A stretch of 64,000 nt of DNA, from NCBI GenBank assembly GCA_964036665.1, contig OZ038531.1, positions 12,958,168-13,022,167 on the forward strand, given 5' to 3'. Positions within the stretch are counted from its first letter, which is position 1. Every line of letters begins with the position of its first letter. Both the position numbers and the translations under genes were made by a program. The DNA is from Gordius sp. MW1 (Eukaryota > Nematomorpha > Gordioida > Gordea > Gordiidae). This document shows positions 26,801 through 36,651 of this stretch, piece after piece. The notes beneath the pieces are model-generated. The model saw nothing but the letters and a program-made list of their open reading frames with translations, did not search any database and was not told where the DNA came from.

Positions 26801-28224
26801 ATCGTGAGTGCTTAATTTTTGAAACATGCTCCATGCAATCATGATTTTAAAGAAATGCTTTTCTGATTCTGATATATTGTTACTTTTTATCATGGAAATC
26901 ACGTCTGAAAACTACAACTTTCATCGGATGAATAGTATTGAAACAAAAAAATGTGAAAATTTTCTAAGAAAAAAAATATTTTTTTTGTTATTTTATGTGA
27001 AAGAGCTTGAAAAAATATATAGAAGTAAGCCTAATTGAGAATCCTATTATCCTCGATTGACTCCCCAAAAGAACTTTTAAGCAGCGAAAACTCCCATTTT
27101 GACAAAAGACAACGTTATAGTTGCCATTAGTTTGTTGTATCGCATAGTGAGTGCTTAATTTTTGCATGCAATCATGATTTTAAAAAAATTCTTTTCTGAT
27201 TCTGATAAATTTTTACTTTTTATCATGGAAATCACGTCTGAAAACGACAACTTTCATCGGATGAATAGTATTGAAACAAAAAAATGTGAAATTTTCTAAG
27301 AAAAAAAGTATTTTTTTTGTTATTTTATGTGAAAAAGCTTGAAAAAATATATAGAAGTAAGCCTAATTAAGAATCCTATTATCCTCGATTGACTCCCCAA
27401 AAGAACTTTTAAGCAGCGAAAACTCCCATTTTGACAAAAGACAACGTTTTATTGTTGCCATTAGTTTGTTGTATCGTATCGTGAGTGCTTAATTTTTTAA
27501 ACATGCTCCATGCAATCATGATTTTAAAGAAATTCTTTTCTGATTCTGATAAATTTTTACTTTTTATCATGGAAATCACGTCTGAAAACGACAACTTTCA
27601 TCGGATGAATAGTATTGAAACAAAAAAATGTGAAAATTTTCATAGAAAAAAAATATTTTTTTTGTTATTTTATGTGAAAGAGTTGTAAAAAATATAAAGA
27701 AGTAAGCCAATTTGAGAATCCTATTATCCTCGATTGACTCACAAAAAGAACTTTTAAGCAGCGAAAACTCTCATTTTGACAAAAGACAACGTTTTAGTTG
27801 CCATTAGTTTGTTGTATAGCATAGTGAGTGCTTAATTTTTGAAACATGCTCCATGCAATCATGATTTTAAAGAAATAGTTTTCTGATTCTGATAAATTTT
27901 CACTTTTTATCATGGAAATCACGTCAGAAAACGACAATTTTCGTCGGGTGAATAGTATTGAAACAAAAAAATGTGAAAATTTTCTAAGAAAAGAAATATT
28001 TTTTTTGTTATTTTATGTGAAAGAGCTTAAAAAAATATATAGAAGTAAGTCAATTTGAGAATACTATTTCCTCGATTGACTCCCGAAAAGAACTTTTAAG
28101 CAGCGAAAACTCTCATTTTGACAAAAGACAACGTTTTATTGTTGCTATTAGTTGGTTGTATCGCAGCGTGAGTGCTTAATTTTTGAAACATGCTCCATGC
28201 AATCATGATTTTAAAGAAATGTTT

Positions 28225-28255
28225 TTCAGAATCTGATACGACTACTTTCATCGGA
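28225..28255. repeat. Deletion monomer lacking the ATTTTTACTTTTTATCATGG block
   Basis: AGAATCTGATACGACTACTTTCATCGG replaces the usual path through the ATTTTTACTT and CATGGAAATCACG blocks; roughly 40-45 bp are missing between GATA and ACGAC. It is the last truncated monomer before the A/B switch. Confidence 0.8.
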
Positions 28256-28740
28256 TGAATAGTATTGAAACAAAAAATGTGAAAAGTTTTGAGGTAAAAA
28301 TTTTTTGTTTTTTTTATTTTATTTGAAAGAGCTTGAAAAAATATATAAAGGTAAGCCACTTTGAAAATCCTATTATCCGATTGACTCCCGAAAAGAACTT
28401 TTAAGCAGCGAAAACTCTCATTTTGACAAAAGAAACGTTTTATTGTTAATATTAGTTGGTTGTATCGCAGCGTGAGTGCTTAATTTTTGAAAACTGCTCT
28501 ATGCAATCATGATTTTAAAGAAATAGTTCTTTGCTCCGGATAAATTTTTTCTTTTTATCATGGAAATCACGTCAGAAAACCACAACTTTCATCGGATGAA
28601 TAGTATTGAAACAAAAAAATGTGAAAATTTTCTAAGAAAAAAATTTTTTTTTTGTTATTTTATGTGAAAGAGCTTGAAAAAATATATAGAAGTAAGCCAA
28701 ATTGAGAATCCTATTATCCTCGATTGACTCCCGAAAAGAA

Positions 28741-28850
28741 CTTTTAAGCAGCGAAAACTCTCATTTTGACAAAAGACAACGTTTTATTTTTGCGATTAGT
28801 TTGTTGTCTCGCAACGTGAGTGCTTAATTTTTGAAAATGGCTCTATGTGA
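28741..28850. other. Chimeric monomer at the family A / family B junction
   Basis: The left part is family A (CTTTTAAGCAGCGAAAACTC TC at 28,741-28,762). The right part is family B (TGCGATTAG from 28,791, then GCAACGTGAG, CATGATTTCAAAG and TTGGGATCATAGAAACC). Between them lies CATTTTGACAAAAGACAACG, which both families share, so the exchange took place within about 28,763-28,793. Register is kept and no filler bases are present, which fits homologous recombination between A and B monomers rather than end joining. The first B copy reads TTGTCTCGCAACG, a small private change. Confidence 0.88.
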
Positions 28851-29133
28851 TCATGATTTCAAAGTAATAGTTTTCAGATTCTGATAAATTTTTACTTGGG
28901 ATCATAGAAACCACGTCTGAAAACGACAACTTTCATCGGATGAATACGGTTCAAAGAAAAATATGTGAAAAATTTTGAGGTAAAAATATTTATTTTTTTC
29001 GATTCTATGTGAAAGAGCATGAAAAAAAATATAAAAGTAAGCCAATTTGAGAATCCTATTATCCTCGATTGACTTCCGAAAAGAGGTTTTAAGCTGCGAG
29101 AACTATCATTTTGACAAAAGACAACGTTTTATA

Positions 29134-29160
29134 GTTGCGATTAGTTTGTTGTATCGCAAC
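29134..29160. other. Perfect 8-bp inverted repeat in family B monomers (representative)
   Basis: GTTGCGAT, an 11-nt spacer TAGTTTGTTGT and ATCGCAAC form a perfect dyad. It is present in nearly every family B monomer (another example is 49,472-49,498). In family A the same position reads GTTGCCAT/ATCGCATC or GTTGCTAT/ATCGCAGC, with one or two mismatches. It could be a protein-binding dyad or a cruciform-forming site, or it could have arisen by chance and then been amplified; the sequence does not decide. Confidence 0.75.
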
Positions 29161-29717
29161 GTGAGTGGTTAATTTTTGAAAATGGCTCTATGTGATCATG
29201 ATTTCAAAGTAATAGTTTTCAGATTCTGATAAATTTTTACTTGGGATCATAGAAACCACGTCTGAAAACGACAACTTTCATCGGATGAATACGGTTCAAA
29301 GAAAAATATGTGAAAAATTTTGAGGTAAAAATATTTATTTTTTTCGATTCTATGTGAAAGAGCATGAAAAAAAATATAAAAGTAAGCCAATTTGAGAATC
29401 CTATTATCCTCGATTGACTTCCGAAAAGAGGTTTTAAGCTGCGAGAACTATCATTTTGACAAAAGACAACGTTTTATAGTTGCGATTAGTTTGTTGTATC
29501 GCAACGTGAGTGGTTAATTTTTGAAAATGGCTCTATGCGATCATGATTTCAAAGTAATAGTTTTCACATTCTGATAAATTTTTACTTGGGATCATAGAAA
29601 CCACGTCTGAAAACGACAACTTTCATCGGATGAATACGGTTCAAAGAAAAATATGTGAAAAATTTTGAGGTAAAAATATTTATTTTTTTCGATTCTATGT
29701 AAAAGAGCATGAAAAAA

Positions 29718-29727
29718 TATATAAAAG
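29718..29727 (+). promoter_or_regulatory. TATA-like motif repeated in most monomers (representative)
   Basis: TATATAAAAG matches the eukaryotic TATA-box consensus and lies in the conserved A/T-rich part of nearly every B monomer and many A monomers; other A copies read TATATAGAAG. Satellites are sometimes transcribed, but no initiator, downstream gene or stable transcript is visible, and such a motif is easy to obtain at 70% A+T. The regulatory role is speculative. Confidence 0.2.
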
Positions 29728-29870
29728 TAAGCCAATTTGAGAATCCTATTATCCTCGATTTACTTCCGAAAAGAGGTTTTAAGCTGCGAGAACTATCATT
29801 TTGACAAAAGACAACGTTTTATTGTTGCGATTAGTTTGTTGTATCGCAACGTGAGTGCTTAATTTTTCAA

Positions 29871-32800
29871 AAATGCATTATGTGATCATGATTTCAAAGT
29901 AAAAGTTTTCAAATTCTGATAAATTTTTACTTGGGATCATAGAAACCATGTCTGAAAACGACACCTTTCATCGGATGCATACGTTAGAAAGAAAATTATG
30001 TGAAAAATTTTGAGGTAAAAATATTTATTTTTTTCGATTCTATGTAAAAGAGCATGAAAAAATATATAAAAGTAAGCCAATTTGAGAATCCTATTATCCT
30101 CGATTTACTTCCGAAAAGAGGTTTTAAGCTGCGAGAACTATCATTTTGACAAAAGACAACGTTTTATTGTAGCGATTAGTTTGTTGTATCGCAACGTAAC
30201 TGCTTAATTTTTCAAAAATGCTCTATGCGATCATGATTTTAAAGTAATAGTTTTCTGATTCTGATAAATTTTTACTTTTTATCATCGAAACCACGTCTGA
30301 AAACGACAGTTCATCGGATGCATACGGTTGAAAGAAAAATATGTGAAAAATTTTGAGGTAAAAATATTTATTTTTTTCGATTCTATGTGAAAGAGCATGA
30401 AAAAATATATAAAAGTAAGCCAATTTGAGAATCCTATTATCCTCGATTGACTTCCGAAAAGAGGTTTCAAGCTGCGAGAACTATCATTTGACAAAAGACA
30501 ACGTTTTATTGTGGCGATTAGTTTGTTGTATCGCAACGTGAGTACTTAATTTTTCAAAAATGCACTATGCGATCATGATTTTAAAGTAATAGTTTTCTGA
30601 TTCTGATAAATTTTTACTTTTTATCATCGAAACCACGTCTGAAAACGACAGTTCATCGGATGCATACGGTTGAAAGAAAAATATGTGAAAAATTTTGAGG
30701 TAAAAATATTTATTTTTTCGATTCTATGTGAAAGAGCATGAAAAAATATATAAAAGTAAGCCAATTTGAGAATCCTATTATCCTCGATTTACTTCCGAAA
30801 AGAGGTTTTAAGCTGCTAGAACTATCATTTTGACAAAAGACAACGTTTTATAGTTGCGATTAGTTTGTTGTATCGCAACGTGAGTGCTTAATTTTTCAAA
30901 AATGCATTATGTGATCATGATTTCAAAGTAATAGTTTTCAAATTCTGATAAATTTTTACTTGGGATCATAGAAACCATGTCTGAAAACGACACCTTTCAT
31001 CGGATGCATACGTTAGAAAGAAAAATATGTGAAAAATTTTGAGGTAAAAATATTTATTTTTTTCGATTCTATGTAAAAGAGCATGAAAAAATATATAAAA
31101 GTAAGCCAATTTGAGAATCCTATTATCCTCGATTTACTTCCGAAAAGAGATTTAAGCTGCGAGAACTATCATTTTGACAAAAGACAACGTTTTATTGTTG
31201 CGATTAGTTTGTTGTATCGCAACGTAAGTGCTTAATTTTTCAAAAATGCTCTATGCGATCATGATTTTAAAGTAATAGTTTTCTGATTCTGATAAATTTT
31301 TACTTTTTATCATCGAAACCACGTCTGAAAACGACAGTTCATCGGATGCATACGGTTGAAAGAAAAATATGTGAAAAATTTTGAGGTAAAAATATTTATT
31401 TTTTTATTCTATGTGAAAGAGCATCAAAAAATATATAAAAGTAAGCCAATTTGAGAATCCTATTATCCTCGATTTACTTCCGAAAAGAGGTTTTAAGCTG
31501 CGAGAACTATCATTTTGACAAAAGACAACGTTTTATTGTTGCGATTAGTTTGTTGTATCGCAACGTGAATACTTAATTTTTCAAAAATGCACTATGCGAT
31601 CATGATTTTAAAGTAATAGTTTTCTGATTCTGATAAAATTTTACTTTTTATCATCGAAACCACGTTTGAAAACGACAACTTTCATCGGATGCAAAAGGTT
31701 GAAAGAAAAATATGTGAAAAATTTTGAGGTAAAAATATTTATTTTTTTCGATTCTATGTGAAAGAGCATGAAAAAATATATAAAAGTAAGCCAATTTGAG
31801 AATCCTATTATCCTCGATTTACTTCCGAAAAGAGGTTTTAAGCTGCCAGAACTATTCATTTAACAAAAGACAACGTTTTAATGTTGCGATTAGTTTGTTG
31901 TATCGCAACGTGAGTGCTTAATTTTTGAAAACTGCTCTATGCGATTATGATTTCAAAGTAATAGTTTTTAGATTCTGATAAATTTTTACTTGGGATCATA
32001 GAAACCACGTCTGAAAACGACAACTTTCATCGGATGAATACGGTTCAAAGAAAAATATGTGAAAAATTTGAGGTAAAAATATTTATTTTTTTCGATTCTA
32101 TGTGAAAGAGCATGAAAAAATATATAAAAGTAAGCCAATTTGAGCTTCCTATTATCTTCGATTGACTTCTGAAAAGAGGTTTTAAGCTGCGAGAACTATC
32201 ATTTTGACAAAAGACAACGTTTTATTGTTGCGATTAGTTTGTTGTATCGCAACGTGAGTGCTTAATTTATGAAAACTGCTCTATGCGATTATGATTTCAA
32301 AGTAATAGTTTTCTGATTCTGATAAATTTTTACTTTTTATCATCGAAACCACGTCTGAAAACGACAACTTTCATCGGATGCATACGGTTGAAAGAAAAAT
32401 ATGTGAAAAATTTTGAGGTAAAAATATTTATTTTTTTCGATTCTATGTAAAAGAGCATAAAAAAATATATAAAAGTAAGCCAATTTGAGAATCCTATTAT
32501 CCTCGATTTACTTCCGAAAAGAGGTTTTAAGCTGCGAGAACTATCATTTTGACAAAAGACAACGTTTTATTGTTGCGATTAGTTTGTTGTATCGCAACGT
32601 GAGTGCTTAATTTTTGAAAACTGCTCTATGCGATTATGATTTCAAAGTAATAGTTTTCTGATTCTGATAAATTTTTACTTTTTATCATCGAAACCACGTC
32701 TGAAAACGACAACTTTCATCGGATGCATGCGGTTGAAAGAAAAATATGTAAAAAATTTTGAGGTAAAAATATATTTTTTTTTTGATTCTATGTGAAAGAG

Positions 32801-33190
32801 CATGAAAAATTATATAAAAGTAAGCCAATTTGAGAATCTTATTATCCTCGATTTACTTCCGAAAAGAGGTTTTAAGCTGCGAGAACTATCATTTTGACAA
32901 AAGACAACGTTTTATTGTTGCGATTAGTTTGTTGTATCGCAACGTGAGTGCTTAATTTTTGAAAACTGCTCTATGCGATTATGATTTCAAAGTAATAGTT
33001 TTCTGATTCTGATAAATTTTTACTTTTTATCATCGAAACCACGTCTGAAAACGACAACTTTCATCGGATGAATACGGTTCAAAGAAAAATATGTAAAAAA
33101 TTTAGAGGTAAAATATTTATTTTTTTCGATTCTATGTGAAAGAGCATAAAAAAATATATAAAAGTAAGCCAATTTGAGAATCCTATTATC
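29871..33190. repeat. Mixed family B monomers, some with CGACAGTTCATCGG
   Basis: About ten monomers. Four-base loss copies reading CGACAGTTCATCGG occur near 30,305, 30,648 and 31,334, and recur at 34,428. A CATTATGTGATCATG variant with CAAATTCTG appears near 29,875 and 30,904, about three monomers apart. One copy near 31,846 has the intermediate GCCAGAACTATTC, discussed as a finding. No gene-like region or insertion is visible. Confidence 0.82.
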
Positions 33191-33895
33191 CTCGATTGAC
33201 TTCCGAAAAGAAGTTTTAAGCTGCGAGAACTATCATTTTGACAAAAGACAACGTTTTATAGTTGCGATTAGTTTGTTGTATCGCAACGTGAGTGCTTAAT
33301 TTTTGAAAATGGCTCTATGCGATCATGATTTCAAAGTAATAGTTTTCAGATTCTGATAAATTTTTACTTGGGATCATAGAAACCACGTCTGAAAACGACA
33401 ACTTTCATCGGATGAATACGGTTCAAAGAAAAATATGTGAAAAATTTTGAGGTAAAAAATTTTATTTTTTTCGATTCTATGTGAAAGAGCGTAAAAAAAT
33501 ATATAAAAGTAAGCCAATTTGAAAATCCTATTATCCTCGATTGACTTCCGCAAAGAGGTTTTAAGCTGCGAGAACTATCATTTTGACAAAAGACAACGTT
33601 TTATTGTTGCGATTAGTTTGTTGTATCGCAACGTGAGTGCTTAATTTTTCAAAAATGCATTATGTGATCATGATTTCAAAGTAATAGTTTTCAGATTCTG
33701 ATAAATTTTTACTTGGGATCATAGAAACCATGTCTGAAAACGACACCTTTCGTCGGATGCATACGGTAGAAAGAAAAATATTTGAAAAATTTTGAGGTAA
33801 AAATATTTATTTTTTTCGATTTTATGTAAAAGAGATAAAAAAATATATAAAAGTAAGCCAATTTGAGAATCCTATTATCCTCGATTTACTTCCGA
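33191..33895. repeat. Two-monomer segment duplicated at 2,756 bp distance, copy 1
   Basis: Marks shared with about 35,947-36,651 include AAAGAGCGTAAAAAA, GACTTCCGCAAAGAGG (33,543), CATTATGTGATCATG, CACCTTTCGTCGGATGCATACGGTAG and GAGATAAAAAAATATATA. The offset of the CCGCAAAGAGG mark is 2,756 bp, about eight monomers. The copies differ at several places, so the duplication is older than the 4,801-bp and 7,554-bp ones. Confidence 0.82.
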
Positions 33896-34240
33896 AAAGA
33901 GATTTAAGCTGCGAGAACTATCATTTTGACAAAAGACAACGTTTTATTGTTGCGATTAGTTTGTTGTATCGCAACGTGAGTGCTTAATTTTTCAAAAATG
34001 CATTATGTGATCATGATTTCAAAGTAATAGTTTTCAGATTCTGATAAATTTTTACTTGGGATCATAGAAACCATGTCTGAAAACGACACCTTTCGTCGGA
34101 TGCATACGGTAGAAAGAAAAATATTTGAAAAATTTTGAGGTAAAAATATTTATTTTTTTCGATTTTATGTAAAAGAGATAAAAAAATATATAAAAGTAAG
34201 CCAATTTGAGAATCCTATTATCCTCGATTTACTTCCGAAA
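33640..34240. repeat. Tandem pair of the TTTCGTCGG subtype
   Basis: Two adjacent monomers share CATTATGTGATCATG, CATAGAAACCATGTCTG, CACCTTTCGTCGG, GGTAGAAAG, AATATTTGAAAAAT, GATTTTATGTAAAAGAGATA and the shortened AAAGAGATTTAAGC. The same subtype recurs near 35,040, 35,390 and 36,420, which marks it as a minor third subtype of family B limited to about 33.5-36.6 kb. Confidence 0.82.
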
Positions 34241-34895
34241 AGAGATTTAAGCTGCGAGAACTATCATTTTGACAAAAGACAACGTTTTATTGTTGCGATT
34301 AGTTTGTTGTATCGCAACGTAAGTGCTTAATTTTTCAAAAATGCTCTATGCGATCATGATTTTAAAGTAATAGTTTTCTGATTCTGATAAATTTTTACTT
34401 TTTATCATCGAAACCACGTCTGAAAACGACAGTTCATCGGATGCATACGGTTGAAAGAAAAATATGTGAAAAATTTTGAGGTAAAAATATTTATTTTTTC
34501 GATTCTATGTGAAAGAGCATAAATAAATATATAAAAGTAAGCCAATTTGAGAATCCTATTATCCTCGATTTACTTCCGAAAAGAGGTCTTAAGCTGCGAG
34601 AACTATCATTTTGACAAAAGACAACGTTTTATTGTTGCGATTAGTTTGTTGTATCGCAACGTGAGTGCTTAATTTTTCAAAAATGCACTATGCGATCATG
34701 ATTTTAAAGTAATAGTTTTCTGACTCTGATAAATTTTTACTTTTTATCATCGAAACCACGTCTGAAAACGACAACTTTCATCGGATGCATACGGTTGAAA
34801 GAAAAATATGTGAAAAATTTTGAGGTAAAAATATTTATTTTTTTCGATTCAATGTGAAAGAGCATGAAAAAATATATAAAATAAAAGTAAGCCAA

Positions 34896-35590
34896 TTTGA
34901 GAATCCTATTATCCTCGATTTACTTCCGAAAAGAGGTTTTAAGCTGCGAGAACTATCATTTTGACAAAAGACAACGTATTATTGTTGCGATTAGTTTGTT
35001 GTATCGCAACGTGAGTGCTTAATTTTTGAAAACTGCATTATGTGATCATGATTTCAAAGTAATAGTTTTCAGATTCTGATAAATTTTTATTTGGGATCAT
35101 AGAAACCATGTCTGAAAACGACACCTTTCGTCGGATGCATACGGTTGAAAGAAAAATATTTGAAAAATTTTGAGGTAAAAATATTTATTTTTTTCGATTC
35201 AATGTGAAAGAGCATGAAAAAATAAATAAAAGTAAGCCAATTTGAGAATCCTATTATCCTCGATTTACTTCCGAAAAGAGGTTTTAAGCTGCGAGAACTA
35301 TCATTTTGACAAAAGACAACGTATTATTGTTGCGATTAGTTTGTTGTATCGCAACGTGAGTGCTTAATTTTTGAAAACTGCATTATGTGATCATGATTTC
35401 AAAGTAATAGTTTTCAGATTCTGATAAATTTTTATTTGGGATCATAGAAACCATGTCTGAAAACGACACCTTTCGTCGGATGCATACGGTAGAAAGAAAA
35501 ATATTTGAAAAATTTTGAGGTAAAAATATTTATTTTTTTCGATTTTATGTAAAAGAGATAAAAAAATATATAAAAGTAAGCCAATTTGAG
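34896..35590. repeat. Adjacent 346-bp tandem copies with ACGTATTATTG
   Basis: Two neighbouring monomers share the private ACGTATTATTG (about 34,973 and 35,319), CTGCATTATGTGATC, TTTTTATTTGGGATC and CACCTTTCGTCGG. They differ mainly at CATACGGTTG against CATACGGTAG. Just upstream, near 34,875, ATATATAAAATAAAAGTAAG shows a 5-6 bp slippage insertion in the TATA-like segment. Confidence 0.8.
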
Positions 35591-35946
35591 AATCCTATTA
35601 TCCTCGATTTACTTCCGAAAAGAGGTTTTAAGCTGCGAGAACTATCATTTTGACAAAAGACAACGTTTTATTGTTGCGATTAGTTTGTTGTATCGCAACG
35701 TGAGTGCTTAATTTTTCAAAAATGCACTATGCGATCATGATTTTAAAGTAATAGTTTTCTGACTCTGATAAATTTTTACTTTTTATCATCGAAACCACGT
35801 CTGAAAACGACAACTTTCATCGGATGCATACGGTTGAAAGAAAAATATGTGAAAAATTTTGAGGTAAAAATATCTATTTTTTTCGATTCTATGTGAAAGA
35901 GCATGAAAAAATATATAAAAGTAAGCCAATTTGAGAATCCTATTAT

Positions 35947-36651
35947 CCTCGATTGACTTCCGAAAAGAGGTTTTAAGCTGCGAGAACTATCATTTTGACA
36001 AAAGACAACGTTTTATAGTTGCGATTAGTTTGTTGTATAGCAACGTGAGTGCTTAATTTTTGAAAATGGCTCTATGCGATCATGATTTCAAAGTAATAGT
36101 TTTCAGATTCTGATAAATTTTTACTTGGGATCATAGAAACCACGTCTGAAAACGACAACTTTCATCGGATGAATACGGTTCAAAGAAAAATATGTGAAAA
36201 ATTTTGAGGTAAAAATTTTTATTTTTTTCGATTCTATGTGAAAAAGCGTAAAAAATATATAAAAGTAAGCCAATTTGAAAATCCTATTATCCTCGATTGA
36301 CTTCCGCAAAGAGGTTTTAAGCTGCGAGAACTATCATTTTGACAAAAGACAACGTTTTATTGTTGCGATTAGTTTGTTGTATCGCAACGTGAGTGCTTAA
36401 TTTTTCAAAAATGCATTATGTGATCATGATTTCAAAGTAATAGTTTTCAGATTCTGATAAATTTTTACTTGGGATCATAGAAACCATGTCTGAAAACGAC
36501 ACCTTTCGTCGGATGCATACGGTAGAAAGAAAAATATTTGAAAAATTTTGAGGTAAAAATATTTATTTTTTTCGATTTTATGTAAAAGAGATAAAAAAAT
36601 ATATAAAAGTAAGCCAATTTGAGAATCCTATTATCCTCGATTTACTTCCGA
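35947..36651. repeat. Two-monomer segment duplicated at 2,756 bp distance, copy 2
   Basis: Counterpart of 33,191-33,895. Differences from copy 1 include TTGTATAGCAACG, which breaks one arm of the inverted repeat, GAAAAAGCGTAAAAAATATA, and the intact AAGAGGTTTTAAGC at the right edge in place of AGAGATTTAAGC. Confidence 0.82.

Larger units (their letters stand above)
24946..28740. repeat. Distal, disordered end of family A
   Basis: About eleven A monomers related to types in the 4,801-bp unit but shuffled. The part after 24,946 resembles about 23,570-24,320, with AAAGGTAAGCCACTTTG and CATTTTTACAAAAG copies at about 25,015, 26,045 and 26,350. Several monomers carry internal deletions (26,292, 26,780, 27,164, 28,238). 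Enrichment of truncated copies next to a family boundary is typical of ageing satellite, but here it is only an observation on one array. Confidence 0.83.
1..28775. repeat. Satellite family A block (about 84 monomers of about 343 bp)
   Basis: Monomers here share AGCAGCGAAAACTCTC, TGCAATCATGATTTTAAAG, GGAAATCACGTC, GAATAGTATTGAAAC and GAGCTTGAAAAAATATATA. Two subtypes recur. One has GCCATTAG, GCATCGTGAG, GAAACATGCTCC and TCTGATTCTGATAA. The other has GCTATTAGTTGG, GCAGCGTGAG, GAAAACTGCTC and TTTTGCTCCGGATAA. Many copies combine the left part of one with the right part of the other, which points to recombination or gene conversion between subtypes. Anchor positions of the TTAAGCAGC motif fall at 42, 728, 1404, 2092, 2435 and so on, normally 340-346 bp apart. 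The A/T tract after the GAATAGTATTG block varies in length, as expected from replication slippage. Confidence 0.93.
28855..29870. repeat. Run of near-identical family B monomers at the block entrance
   Basis: Three consecutive monomers with a 345-bp step share ATGGCTCTATG, CAAAGTAATAG, TTGGGATCATAG, GAATACGGTTCAAAG and AAGAGGTTTTAAGCTGCGAG, plus the private GTGAGTGGTTAAT (about 29,162 and 29,507). Two of them carry GAAAAAAAATATAAAAG instead of GAAAAAATATATAAAAG. This is a small local homogenised patch directly beside the junction. Confidence 0.83.

Noticed and set aside
12463..27688. Repeated 60-70-codon plus-strand open frames starting at ATG in family A
   Set aside because: They overlap the minus-strand frames on the opposite strand, are lysine/phenylalanine-rich as expected from A/T tracts, vary in their C-terminal frame with homopolymer length, and are absent from family B. 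Tandem copies are not independent evidence of coding.
1..28359. Repeated 60-61-codon minus-strand open frames in family A
   Set aside because: They begin at TTG, not ATG, in most copies, sit at the same place in each monomer, are broken by CATTTAAAT or by deletions in many copies, and cannot continue across monomers because about 343 is not a multiple of three. No ribosome-binding, splice or domain signal is visible.
33740..36515. CENP-B box
   Set aside because: TTTCGTCGGATGCATACGG matches only the TTCG-N4-A part of the CENP-B consensus; the CGGG half is missing, and most monomers read TTCATCGG.
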